DNA of 64,000 nucleotides from Anaerolineales bacterium UBA2395. Its GTDB lineage: Bacteria > Chloroflexota > Anaerolineae > Anaerolineales > Villigracilaceae. Positions 51,401 through 60,900 of the stretch are shown here, in pieces. Made by a program: the position numbers and the translations under genes. The notes beneath the pieces were generated by a model, which had not been told where the DNA came from, made no database searches, and saw nothing but the letters and a program-made list of their open reading frames with translations. The DNA is taken from assembly GCA_002343775.1 (NCBI GenBank), contig DDSH01000013.1:22948-86947 (forward strand), in the 5' to 3' direction. The number at the start of each line of letters is the position of its first letter. Position 1 is the first letter of the stretch.

Positions 51401-52427
51401 GCCTTATTCTTTGAGCAGAAATGCGGGTAAATCCTTTGTGGGACATTATTTAATGGGACAAGGATTTGTTTTATCAGCAGAAGAAGAAAAAAATCTTCTC
51501 GCCACTGAACCTGCCGCAAAAAAGATAATTTTTGACTATCTTCGCGGAGAAGATATAAATCAACGCCCTGACCAAAAGACATTAGAACGGGTCATTAATT
51601 TTGGCACTACGCCCCTAGAAGAGTGTGAGAAAAAATACCCCGCAACGTTAAGTAGAATTAGAAAACTTGTAAAGCCTGAAAGAGATTTGCAGAAGCGAAA
51701 GGCTAATCGGGAGAAATGGTGGCAATATGCCGAAACTCGCCCAGGTCTGACGTTGTTAATTTCTCAAAGAGAAGTTTTACTTGCTCAGCCTTTTACCACC
51801 AAATACATTGCGCCTTGTTTTGTAAATGCAAATCAAGTTTTTGCTTCACCGTTAGTAATTATTGATGTTTCAACTTTCGATAAATATGCAGTATTGCAAA
51901 GTAATTTCCACGATTCATGGGTTCGTAAATATTCCTCAAAAATGGGCGACAGGGTTCGATATGCCTCATCTGATTGTTTTGAAAATTTTCCCTTCCCAAT
52001 GAATTTTGAAGGCTTGGAGAAAATCGGCGAAACCTATTATGAACATCGTCGTCAAATCATGCTGTCGCGACAGGAGGGGCTGACTACGACGTATAACCGC
52101 TTCCACAAGCCTGAGGAGGGCGCGGGGGATATTGTCCGCTTGCGAGAGTTGCATGTGGAGATGGATAAGGCAGTCGCGTCCGCGTATGGATGGGAGGATC
52201 TGTCACTGGGGCATGATTTCCACGAGACTGCGCAAGGGGTGCGGTTTACGGTGAGCGAGTCCGCGCGGCGGGAGGTTTTGTCACGGCTGTTGAAGTTGAA
52301 TCATGAGCGGTGGGAGGAAGAGCAAAAGGCGGCAGGTGAGGCGCAGAAGGCAGAAGGCGGAAAGCCGAAGAAAGTGAAGAAGAAGGCGAAACCCAAGTCC
52401 ACGGATGGGCAGATGGGGTTGCTGTAA
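48426..52427 (+). CDS. drmMI: DISARM N6-adenine DNA methyltransferase DrmMI
   Basis: 1333 residues. SAM motif DMAMGSAGFLVQ (about 602-613) and catalytic motif IV NPPF (about 858) mark an N6-adenine methylase, similar in layout to type IIG and BREX PglX enzymes but with the DISARM gene order. It methylates host DNA so that it is spared. The segment from about 51000 to 52060, where the target-recognition domain should be, is AT-rich; the flanks are strongly GC-rich. Two in-frame low-complexity insertions (EGRGKGEERGKKKE near residue 375; ESWQVEKLEGSS near 625) look like captured repeats. The C-terminus is Lys-rich. Confidence 0.88.
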   Translation: MANQITKTHADWLSLIEISGPFVSMPILSEVFPQGLDDVPAELARSLRADFEFWQESAGDVAVHSAWVRLVLESLLNYSSEVLLSGQAIPAGLKAEFPEHEETVRPDFVLAEPSAGSGERKPKLLIQVFPPTQDLGKAVSGSRWAASVGTRMMELLHATEIRLGLVTNGEQWMLVDAPRGETTGFTTWYASLWFDERSTLNAFQSLLGVRRFFGVAEDETLESLLARSADHQQEVTDQLGLQVRHAVEILIQAVDKAEQNRGAKTSRIAPELLYEAALTVMMRLVFLLSAEERKLLPIDDDQYSNYYAVSTLREQLQTLASDLGEEVLERRFDAWSRLLAVFRAVHGGIRHQELNLPAYGGSLFDPDRFPFLEGRGKGEERGKKKEVPLAIDNRTVLHLLDALQLLRVDGEMRRLSFRALDVEQIGHVYEGLLDHKAVRAVEVMLGLGGAKRLEPEMALSKLEQERVKGEASFVAWLKDETQKSPAALKNALAIDIQKDALKLSRLRSACGNDDALLGRILPFAGLIRMDDFGNPAVILPGSVYVTAGTSRRATGSHYTPRSLTEPIVQHTLEPLVYAGVAEGLPREEWKLRSAAELLDLKICDMAMGSAGFLVQVVRYLAERLVESWQVEKLEGSSAQSFKPENVSMTDEDLLNYARRLVAERCIYGVDKNPLAVEIAKLSLWLVTLAKEKPFTFLDHALKCGDALVGTSAEDFLRWANRKRTAEMSLDQEVLREELDKARGLRKQLESFVALDVRDAERKSALLVEADAAMEHVKRGADLLAGVKLLGLNAQDAEDLQLRMVDSFLAGQLDGAIDADKHPDPASALSAAKKERAFHWEFEYPEVFERGGFSAFVGNPPFLWGMRISTTFGQNYYSYITSSIERSVGAADYCAYFLRRAVDLLRKEGSLGLITVDTIAQGDTREIGLDEITKDNNNVIFNAVSSQFWPGTANVKVSRVHLYKGEWYGYRLLDNLQVSRISSRLLEETEDTLPYSLSRNAGKSFVGHYLMGQGFVLSAEEEKNLLATEPAAKKIIFDYLRGEDINQRPDQKTLERVINFGTTPLEECEKKYPATLSRIRKLVKPERDLQKRKANREKWWQYAETRPGLTLLISQREVLLAQPFTTKYIAPCFVNANQVFASPLVIIDVSTFDKYAVLQSNFHDSWVRKYSSKMGDRVRYASSDCFENFPFPMNFEGLEKIGETYYEHRRQIMLSRQEGLTTTYNRFHKPEEGAGDIVRLRELHVEMDKAVASAYGWEDLSLGHDFHETAQGVRFTVSESARREVLSRLLKLNHERWEEEQKAAGEAQKAEGGKPKKVKKKAKPKSTDGQMGLL

Positions 52428-52442
52428 AAAAATGGAGGAAAG

Positions 52443-53225
52443 ATGACAGATTTATCGTTGCCGCTTGATGCCTATGTTGTAATTGACAACAACGCAATCG
52501 TTGGATTGTGTGATTTTCACTGTGACAGACACAAAGAACTGCCGTTTCAAGATATGATAAAGAATGCATGCACTGATATTGCTTCTGCATTTGACGGGCT
52601 TCGTCGCTTTGCTCTTGATGACAGAATTTTTACCACTGCTTGTGTACATGAGGAATTTAAACCCGAAAACAGCGATCTTTCCAAACGACGGGATTATGAC
52701 AAAATCCATTGCGAAGCGCTCAAAACGGCTGTAAAAGGGCAAGTTGAACCCTTAGATATTAATATGGAGGCTATTCAAAGACTCAGAAAAATGAGTGGTG
52801 CGCCTAAAAAACTGGGGGATGAATTATCGCGTTTATCTGATCCTGATTTATCCTTAGTAATCCTGGCGCTGGGTATTATTAATGAGAAGAAAAAAAGGGT
52901 TTATGTGTTGACGGATGAGGAAGATTTGCGGCTTTTTATAAGCTGGGCTAAAACTAAGCCTGAGATAAAGGAGATATGCCCTAGTTCTCAGTTGCTGGAA
53001 GGATTGCACAGCATGATTTACATGGATAGCGCTCATCGTCACTGCGCTTTTGCCACCGTTCAAATTTATGAAATGTTCGCTCATTATCAGCAATCTCAAC
53101 TAAAGCGGATGGCACTTGCTGGAACTACAAAATTTGGGATGATTGAAGTTACCTACCAACAAATAAAAGAGGCGATTCGTGCTTCTGGAAAGATTAAACA
53201 AGAAAATTTAGCAGGTGCAGCATGA
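52443..53225 (+). CDS. PIN-domain nuclease-like protein, first gene of a nested triad
   Basis: 260 residues with the acidic PIN residues in order: Asp15 (YVVIDNNAIV), Glu70 (TACVHEEF), Asp133/Asp135 (RLSDPDLSLVILAL) and Asp158 (YVLTDEEDLRLF). PIN domains cut RNA or DNA with two metal ions. GGAGG ribosome site 6 bases upstream. The long helical C-terminus (170-260) is unassigned. No antitoxin gene adjoins it. Its stop overlaps the PD-(D/E)XK-like gene (ATGA), and it follows drmMI by 15 bases, so it is in the DISARM operon but is not a DISARM component. Confidence 0.78.
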   Translation: MTDLSLPLDAYVVIDNNAIVGLCDFHCDRHKELPFQDMIKNACTDIASAFDGLRRFALDDRIFTTACVHEEFKPENSDLSKRRDYDKIHCEALKTAVKGQVEPLDINMEAIQRLRKMSGAPKKLGDELSRLSDPDLSLVILALGIINEKKKRVYVLTDEEDLRLFISWAKTKPEIKEICPSSQLLEGLHSMIYMDSAHRHCAFATVQIYEMFAHYQQSQLKRMALAGTTKFGMIEVTYQQIKEAIRASGKIKQENLAGAA

Positions 53226-53986
53226 GCAACAAAATGACAGATTCGTTTGACGATTTTATGTCTCAAATTTCGGCGTCTCTTCAAAGTCCGTCGGGAGATG
53301 TAGCTCTTAGAAGAATAAATGCAGAGCGAGTACTTCGATTAATGCTTGATGAAATTGTCCAGCAAAGACACGATTTGCAAATCCGCGTGCTTACCGATAA
53401 TAGAATTTCGGGATATTCAGGCGCTGACATTTTGATGCAAGTTGACGACTATGAAATCCGTATTGAGTTAAAAGATGTTTCAGAAAACTCTCCTACTTTA
53501 AGCATGGATGAACTGGCTATTTACAAGAAAATTTTTGAAGAAAATCCGAGCACTGAGGCTTTAGTGATTGCTTGGATTGCAGATGATTTACCATCACAAA
53601 GTTTATCTCTTGTAACAATAGATTCTTTGATTAACGAAGAACTTATCAATGACTTTATCAAAAATGCCCGTCCTTTGTCTGATGTCGTACAAGAAATCTT
53701 GTCCAACCAGATGAAAGTATGGGAAGATATTCCGTCTCTGTCTGCTAACACGTCAGATACCACTACAAATATAGCCAATATCTTTAGTGCCTATTTTAAA
53801 GATGCGCTTAAAGACGAACAAGAAAGATCTTTTAAATTAGAAGAAAAGAAAATCGCCGTTAGAAATTTCCCTGAAAAACGAGAAACTGACCTAGTCAAAA
53901 GTGTTCTCCAAGACGCGTTAAAGGAAAGTTCAGTTGAAAAACTATCCGATCGATTGTCTCAACTCCCCAAAAGAGGTGCAAAATGA
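53222..53986 (+). CDS. PD-(D/E)XK-like nuclease or middle component of the nested triad
   Basis: 254 residues. The N-terminal half has a helix with conserved-looking Glu (INAERVLRLMLDEIVQQ) then SGADILMQVDDYEIRIELKD: Asp69 and Glu82-x-Lys84 fit a PD-(D/E)XK core, followed by alternating strands (TEALVIAWIADD). The C-terminal half is helical and charged, a likely dimer or partner-binding region. Coupled by ATGA overlaps to both the PIN gene and the Rad50-like gene, so the three proteins probably act together in fixed ratio. Confidence 0.62.
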   Translation: MSNKMTDSFDDFMSQISASLQSPSGDVALRRINAERVLRLMLDEIVQQRHDLQIRVLTDNRISGYSGADILMQVDDYEIRIELKDVSENSPTLSMDELAIYKKIFEENPSTEALVIAWIADDLPSQSLSLVTIDSLINEELINDFIKNARPLSDVVQEILSNQMKVWEDIPSLSANTSDTTTNIANIFSAYFKDALKDEQERSFKLEEKKIAVRNFPEKRETDLVKSVLQDALKESSVEKLSDRLSQLPKRGAK

Positions 53987-55824
53987 TTGTTGAAGTTGAA
54001 ATGATCAATTGGCGTGCTTATGATCATAAGTCCTTTAAATTTATTGCTGGTCTCAATTTTATTATGGGACCAAATGGCAAAGGCAAAACCTCGATTTTAG
54101 AGGCAATTTCCTATGCTTTAACAGGTGATGTGTCAGTAGTGGATAATCCGAAGGACTTATTACGAGATCCCCAAAAACCTGGAACTGTAAAACTAACTCT
54201 TGCCATTAATGGAAAAAATTACCTGGTAGAGCGAACACAGCTTCCCCAAAGAGCAGGTGATGCCTCCTTATATGATGTAGCTGAAAATAAGCAATTGGCA
54301 GTCCACCATAAAAATGTTAATTCCAAAATTGAAGAACTTATTGGTGTTTCTTCTGATTTTTTGAAGCGGATTATATATATGGCTGAAGGAGATGTTTTTC
54401 GTTTCTTACAACAACCCCCTGGAAAAGCACTAAATCAACAGGTTTATCGTGTACTCGGATTAACGCAGCTGGACTTATTTAAAGAAGCAATCAAAGCTGC
54501 TAAATCCAAATTGCGCGATCAAGCGAAAGACCTAAAACTAATCCAAAAGAGAATACAAGACTTACCAATAAAGAATTTAAGCCTGGAAGATATTATTTCT
54601 GGCTTGGATGAAAAACGTGAAATTATGTTAAAACAGGTGCTTGAATCTCAGGATGCGATCTCACGTTTTGACTCTCAACATCAGAATATTTTCGATCTAC
54701 GGCAAAAGATAGAAGGAAATCTTAGCTTCCTCAAAGAAAGCAGTCAATACTGGAGCGCGCTTCAGGACAAACCTTTTCTTTTGTATTTTGATGAATTGCA
54801 GCAAATTACAGCCGAGCAGCAGCGCTCACTTTCAGAATTGGAAAAAAACCTAGCAAGACTTAAAGGCCAACAAGACTCCTCAAAGCGGGTGTTTGATCTT
54901 TTGTCGTTGATTTCGGAAGGTGAGGACGATGTCTTGTGCCCTATATGTAAAAAGCCGATGTCTCACGCTGAAAAACTGCAGGTAGTTTCGGATGTGACAG
55001 CGGATATTTCGCGAATCGAAGCTGACATTGCAAAACAGGAGAGGCAGGTTGCTTCCGCTTTAAAGACAAACAAGCAAACGTCGCAATATGCTGACAGGCT
55101 GAGAGAGTTGCGTAATGTAGTGGTGCATAACCAGATTAATTTTATACAGCCCCAGATGACAATTCAAGAAATAGTTGACGCACTCTCTTTGAAAGAGGAA
55201 AATGATCATAGCCAAAACTTGAAAGACAAACTGCGGCTAAATCGTGATCAATTAAAAGATATAGAAACACAACGAGCCGACTATGTTGCCCTAAAGAGTC
55301 AATTGGAGCAACGCAGCTTTTCAGATCCCGAAGATATTACTGATGCGCTAGTTCAAATTGAAACTAGGCAAATATCTCTTGATGTTGCTGCAGAGTCTGC
55401 TGAAAAGACGTTGGCAAACATGCGTGATGTTCAGTTAATTTCCATATACAAACAGATTGCCGATGTTTGGAATAATTTTGTGAAACACGGAAAGTGGAAA
55501 TTGAGAATGGATGTGGATGGAAAGCCATTGTTGGCAGAAGAAAACGAAAGAGAATTTGAGTTTGGGCAATTTAGCGGCGGTGAAAAAACAGCATTGCTCG
55601 TTGTTATCCACACAGTTATTGCTCATTACTTCTCTGGGTGCAATTTTATTCTAGTCGATGAGCCGTTGGAGCATCTTGATCAAGTCAATAGAAGATCCTT
55701 GATGAGATTTTTCATGGCCGCTTCAAAAAATAATTTCTTTGAACAGGCTTTAGTTACGACTTATGAAGAATCTTTGGTCCGCAAATATATGTCGGAAGAC
55801 AATGTTAATATTTTGCATGTTTAA
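53983..55824 (+). CDS. Short Rad50/SMC-like ABC ATPase of the nested triad
   Basis: 613 residues: Walker A GPNGKGKTS (29-37), coiled coil, a zinc-hook-like CPICKKPM (about 322-329), second coiled coil, ABC signature FSGGEKTALL (about 529) and Walker B FILVDEPLEHLD (about 553-564). Rad50 or SbcC proteins are usually 850-1050 residues, so the coiled-coil arms are unusually short. Only one CxxC is needed since two hooks join across a dimer. As with SbcC-SbcD or Lamassu LmuB, it probably gates a nuclease on DNA ends; the PIN and PD-(D/E)XK-like partners replace SbcD here. Confidence 0.85.
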   Translation: MIVEVEMINWRAYDHKSFKFIAGLNFIMGPNGKGKTSILEAISYALTGDVSVVDNPKDLLRDPQKPGTVKLTLAINGKNYLVERTQLPQRAGDASLYDVAENKQLAVHHKNVNSKIEELIGVSSDFLKRIIYMAEGDVFRFLQQPPGKALNQQVYRVLGLTQLDLFKEAIKAAKSKLRDQAKDLKLIQKRIQDLPIKNLSLEDIISGLDEKREIMLKQVLESQDAISRFDSQHQNIFDLRQKIEGNLSFLKESSQYWSALQDKPFLLYFDELQQITAEQQRSLSELEKNLARLKGQQDSSKRVFDLLSLISEGEDDVLCPICKKPMSHAEKLQVVSDVTADISRIEADIAKQERQVASALKTNKQTSQYADRLRELRNVVVHNQINFIQPQMTIQEIVDALSLKEENDHSQNLKDKLRLNRDQLKDIETQRADYVALKSQLEQRSFSDPEDITDALVQIETRQISLDVAAESAEKTLANMRDVQLISIYKQIADVWNNFVKHGKWKLRMDVDGKPLLAEENEREFEFGQFSGGEKTALLVVIHTVIAHYFSGCNFILVDEPLEHLDQVNRRSLMRFFMAASKNNFFEQALVTTYEESLVRKYMSEDNVNILHV

Positions 55825-55867
55825 CCTCGATTAATCAACTTAAAAGCAATAACCTATAGAGAAACAT

Positions 55868-57865
55868 ATGCCAGAATCAAATTCGTCACAAATCACTGTT
55901 CAGAAACTCATTACCCCACATGATCAATTCATACGGGCTGTGTTCAATACACAGCGTTCGTATTATATTGATATTTATCAGCGCGAATACAAATGGACCG
56001 ATGAACAGGTCAAGACCCTTCTCAACGATCTGGAAGTCCGCTTTGAGCTTGGAAAGCGCGGAAAAACTGTCCCTAGAGAAATCCAGCAGGACGTATTGGA
56101 AAACTTTGAGCCTTATTTTCTGAATACTTACCTAACTCACACTTCCCCGACTGCCACCAGCATTGTGGATGGTCAACAGCGGTTAACCACACTTCTGTTG
56201 ATGCTCATCAAGTTATTTCGCATGTTGCAACACATCGATTCAGTACCCGAGTCGCTTAATAAGACATTCAAACCCACTGCCATTAGTCCTTTGATTTTTG
56301 AAGCTGATGATTTCGGGGGTGCGACGCGCTTTAAGATTTTCAACCCCAACCGTGATGCACAATTACGAGCATTGGTAGATGGTGTGGACTTCAATCCCAT
56401 AGATGAGACCCAGAAACGGCTCAAGGAAAATTTTGTCTCGATAAGCAACTATTTCGATAACTATTTCCATTCCGACGCAGATCCCAGTGGTTTTGACCTG
56501 CCCAAGCTGACTTATTACATCACCTACCTGCTCGACCGGGTCTCCATTGTTGAAATCCGTATTGAGCGTCAGGATAATGTCGCCATGATTTTTGAAGTAG
56601 TCAATGATCGTGGGCTGGGTCTGCGTCCCTATGAAATCTTGAAAGGTAAATTCATTGGCAACCTGCCGCCCAGAGAGAAAGAAGAGGCGAATCAAATCTG
56701 GGTAATGTTGCAAGACTTGTATTATCAAACTGAGCTAAGGAATACGACTGAATCGCGCATCGACCTGGATGATTTCTTCCGGATCTACTTCCGTGCCAAA
56801 TTTGCCAAGAACGAGACTGAATATGTTGCGTTAGAGCGAGACTATCATTATGAAATCTATCGCCGTACCGACTTGCGTACCCATTTTGGAGAATTTCGTG
56901 ATCACTCCGTTCTATTCGGTCGCATCAAAAATGAGATCCAATATTTCGCAACCTTATATCAAGAATTACGAGCTGATTATAGGGAAGATCGTCCACATCT
57001 GCTTTATAACAAATTGCAGGATCAAAACCAACAATATTTGCTAATCATGTCTGCTGTTGAACTTAACGATCCACAGCGTGAAGCAAAAATCCGCACGATC
57101 TCAGCCAAGTTCGACCAGTTACTTGTTATTCTACGAGTTCTCGGAGCTTATGACAGCAATTCCTTTCAGCGGCTTGTTTATGGATTGAACGATAGTCTCC
57201 GTAATAAGAATGAGGCGGAGTGCCGTAATATTTTTGACAAGCTGATTATCGAAACTCTTCAAAATGAAGAACGGCTGGAAGAGACTTTTACTGGCGGTGT
57301 GGCTGATATTTTCACTTATGAGCGTTTCAAAAACGCGCGGAACAGTACGACAAATTTCAGCAAATATTTGCTCATGCGCATTGATCGTTGGCTAAGTGAT
57401 ATGCTGGATAAGCCCAGCTATTGCAGCGAATCCGCGATTGAACTTGAAGACCGCTTCAATCGGTCAAATCGCAAACGCTATGGTATGCATTTGGAGCATA
57501 TATACGCACACAACGAAGCCAATCGAAATCTATTCCTCGACCCTATAACTAAAGTAGTTGACGCGGCGCTATTTGACCAAACCCGCAACTACCTTGGTAT
57601 GGTGCTGTTGTTGAAAGATTCTCAAAATATCAGTAGCAGCAACGACCTTTACAAAGATAAGCTGGATGATTACGCCACCAGCAATATTATCTGGAACGAG
57701 TTGCTGGCTGGTCGATTGCCTGATGTGGATGAGAGGAAACTCCCTCCGCTATTCCAAAACGCGGCGATTGCTGCTGATTCAAATGGTGCGTTTCCAAGAG
57801 ATCAGGTAGAACAACGTCAAAAAGTCTTTTTCGAGGCTGTCAAAGCAATTTGGTCGCAGGTATGA
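55868..57865 (+). CDS. DUF262-DUF1524 protein (GmrSD-like restriction factor)
   Basis: 665 residues. DUF262 N-terminal domain with IYQREYKWTDEQ and IVDGQQRLTTLLLML (the DGQQR motif binds and hydrolyses nucleotides in GmrS-type domains), and a C-terminal DUF1524 HNH-type nuclease with GMHLEHIYAHNEAN and RNYLGMVLLLKDS. GmrSD enzymes cut glucosylated 5-hydroxymethylcytosine phage DNA, which DISARM or other methylation-based systems may not; the target here is not known. 43 bases after the Rad50-like gene. Not a standard DISARM component. Confidence 0.85.
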   Translation: MPESNSSQITVQKLITPHDQFIRAVFNTQRSYYIDIYQREYKWTDEQVKTLLNDLEVRFELGKRGKTVPREIQQDVLENFEPYFLNTYLTHTSPTATSIVDGQQRLTTLLLMLIKLFRMLQHIDSVPESLNKTFKPTAISPLIFEADDFGGATRFKIFNPNRDAQLRALVDGVDFNPIDETQKRLKENFVSISNYFDNYFHSDADPSGFDLPKLTYYITYLLDRVSIVEIRIERQDNVAMIFEVVNDRGLGLRPYEILKGKFIGNLPPREKEEANQIWVMLQDLYYQTELRNTTESRIDLDDFFRIYFRAKFAKNETEYVALERDYHYEIYRRTDLRTHFGEFRDHSVLFGRIKNEIQYFATLYQELRADYREDRPHLLYNKLQDQNQQYLLIMSAVELNDPQREAKIRTISAKFDQLLVILRVLGAYDSNSFQRLVYGLNDSLRNKNEAECRNIFDKLIIETLQNEERLEETFTGGVADIFTYERFKNARNSTTNFSKYLLMRIDRWLSDMLDKPSYCSESAIELEDRFNRSNRKRYGMHLEHIYAHNEANRNLFLDPITKVVDAALFDQTRNYLGMVLLLKDSQNISSSNDLYKDKLDDYATSNIIWNELLAGRLPDVDERKLPPLFQNAAIAADSNGAFPRDQVEQRQKVFFEAVKAIWSQV

Positions 57866-57902
57866 TATCAATGTGTAATAATTCCGCTAATTCCATTGAT
57901 AT
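57865..57902 (+). promoter_or_regulatory. 9-bp inverted repeat before drmA
   Basis: ATATCAATG (57865-57873) and CATTGATAT (57894-57902), 20 bases apart, fill the gap before drmA, overlapping the upstream stop codon. No T-run follows. It may be an operator for an internal drmA promoter or an mRNA hairpin. Confidence 0.45.
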
Positions 57903-57927
57903 ATTTGGTGTTTAAAAGGTAACATTT

Positions 57928-60900
57928 ATGAGCCAACTTGAAAATGTAAAATCACCTCTTGAACTTCGTACCGAACTCCACAAAATGGTGGTCGCTGATT
58001 TATTAGGTCCCGCAGGCGGTGAAGATGAAACGGTGGACGAAGCCACTGTCCGCTCGCGGTATGTAGTCGGCATGTTGGCGCCAAAAGGTCAAACCGCTTT
58101 GCCAGAAGATGATGATGGTGAACTTGCTCTCGCGGGAACTGACACTCAAGACGGCAAACCATCCTCGCCCACGGCGGCAATTCCCACTATGATGCCCTCC
58201 TCGCTCGGCATGACCTTCTCCGTCTCCACACAGGCGGCTTCGGTTCAAGTCACCGCCCGTTGGGGGCATTACTTCCGCGCCCGAAGTGAAATTGTCAAAG
58301 ACGACAAAGGCGAACCCAAACTTATCTGGAAGCGTCAGCAGATTCAAGCCATAAAAGAGATACCACTTAAGCTTGGCAAAATCCAACCGTGGAGTCCAAG
58401 CGCAGATTTCCCCGATGTGCAGGTCACAGGTTTAATGCGCAAATACGACGGCACGTGGACCGTAACATTGTTTCTGGTCAACGGTCAACAGGAACCCAAA
58501 ACGCTGATAGATACCGCTTGGGTCTTTCAACCTGAACTGATTGTCAACAACACGGATGGTGAGGCTATCTTCACCCCGCGTAAACTCGATGTGCAAGTTA
58601 ACGATGAGCCTGAAACCAAATCCATGTCCATGATCTACAGGCGACACAGAGAATTTGCTGTCGGCCACGGCGCTGGTATCCACGCCGAAAAACGTGCAGG
58701 CGAATGGAACCGGGCGTATGAGATTCGTACCGCCATCATCCCTATGCACGAGGTCGAACAGGTGGACGCACCCAGTGCGCAGGAAATCCCCGCCCTCGCA
58801 AACGTTCAACTCGATATGCTTGTACTCTCCCAGTTGGATGGAGCTGGATTAGTCGCTGCCCTCGCACCGTTAGCGGATGCCTATGAAGCGTGGATTCTCG
58901 AACAAGAAGCGCGCCTCGCCTCTCCCTCCCCCGATCTTGTTCCTTACATCCTGCCAGCAGAATCATCGCTCGAAACCTGTCGTGCTACCCTTGGCAGAAT
59001 CCGTGAGGGTATTGCGCTCCTCGCCTCGGATGAGAAAGCTGCCGAAGCCTTCCGCTTCGCGAATCAGGCAATGGCACAACAACGTATCCGCACCATCTAC
59101 ACTCGCGAAATTCGCCAGAAGAAAAACGATAAACTCAAGGTCGAAGAATTTGACCTCCCGAAGAATCGTTCATGGCGTCCATTCCAGTTGGCATTCATGC
59201 TGCTCAACATCCCCGCACTGGTTGATCCAACTCACCCCGACCGCATAGACCCAACCTTTGCCAAAGCCGATCTGTTATGGTTTCCCACCGGCGGTGGCAA
59301 GACCGAAGCCTATTTAGGTGTTGCTGCTTTCGCAATGGGCTTACGCCGTTTACAAGGTGACATGGATGGATATTCTGGAGCGGCCGGCGTAACAGTGATC
59401 ATGCGCTACACGTTGAGATTGCTCACCCTTCAACAATTTCAACGGGCCACTGCTCTCATTTGCGCCTGTGAATTGATTCGAAGAAATGATAAGAAATGGG
59501 GTGATGAACCCTTTCGCATTGGTTTGTGGGTTGGTCAAAAATCTACACCCAATAGAACGGAAGACGCCGCACAAGCGATTCAACAAAATCACGGTCAATG
59601 GATGGGTCTAGGTAACAAAGGCACACCAATTCAGCTCACCAATTGTCCTTGGTGCGGGAAACCCATCACTGCAAATGATGTCAAAGTGGAATCATTCAAA
59701 TCTGGTCGTGGTCGCACCTTCCAATATTGCAGCGATCCAATGGGAACTTGTGCTTTCTCAAAACGCCAATCGCCAGATGAAGGTCTGCCCATCGTGGTAG
59801 TGGATGAAGAAATTTATCGCCGCCTGCCAACGCTGCTCATTGCTACTGTAGATAAATTCGCGCAAATGCCTTGGAAGGGTGAAACACAAATGCTCTTCGG
59901 CAAGGTCAATGGATACTGCCCGCGTCATGGCTGGCGCTCCCCACAACTGGAAGATACCGACAGCCATCCTGCCATTAAGAGCAACCCTGAGAAATTCCCT
60001 GCCGTCAAAACGAAAGCCTCCAATCCACTCCGTCCACCCGATCTCATCATCCAAGACGAGTTGCATTTGATCAGCGGACCGCTTGGTACGTTAGTTGGTT
60101 TATATGAAACGGCTGTCGATCGCTTATGCTCATGGGATTACAAAGGTGTTCGGGTACGGCCCAAAGTCATTGCTTCTACGGCAACCATCCGCCAGGCAAA
60201 CAAACAAGTCCATAACTTATTCCTGCGCGAAGTGCAGATATTCCCGCCCTCTGGTTTGGATGCAGGTGACAACTTCTTCTCACTCCGCCGTCCTGCCGCG
60301 CCTGAGTCGCCTGGCCGTTTATACATCGGTGTGTGCGCGCCTGGTACACGTATGAAGACCCTGCTCATCCGCGTTTATGTCGCCTATCTTGCAGCTGCGG
60401 AAAAACTCTACAAAGAAGTTGGCAAACCCGCCGACCCGTGGATGACTCTCGTAGGATATTTCAATGCCATGCGCGAACTAGGCGGAATGCGCCGCGTAGC
60501 AGAAGATGGTGTTCGTACTCGCTTACGTACAATGGACGAACGTGGTTTGGTCAAACGCTTTATCGAGTCTGATGCCATCGAGGAACTCACCTCGCGTAAA
60601 TCCGCCACCGATATCCCTCGAATTTTAGATCGCCTTGAGGCGGTCTTCGACCCCGCCGACAAAGGCAAAGATCGCCAACATCCTTATGATATTGTCCTTG
60701 CTACTAACATGATCTCTGTCGGTGTGGATGTAAATCGTTTAGGTCTGATGGTTGTGGCAAGTCAACCCAAAGCCACATCCGAATATATTCAAGCTACCAG
60801 CCGTGTCGGTCGCGCTTTCCCTGGAATGGTCTGTACTGTGTACAACTGGGCACGCCCACGCGACCTCAGTCACTATGAGCGCTTCGAACATTACCACGCC

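Noticed and set aside
48426..52427. BREX PglX or type I/IIG restriction-modification for the large methylase
   Set aside because: No PglZ, BrxA-C, HsdR or HsdS nearby, while DrmD, DrmA, DrmB and DrmC surround it in class 1 DISARM order.
53983..55824. Ordinary SbcC of an SbcCD pair
   Set aside because: Only 613 residues, with no calcineurin-type SbcD gene adjacent; coupled genes encode PIN and PD-(D/E)XK-like proteins.
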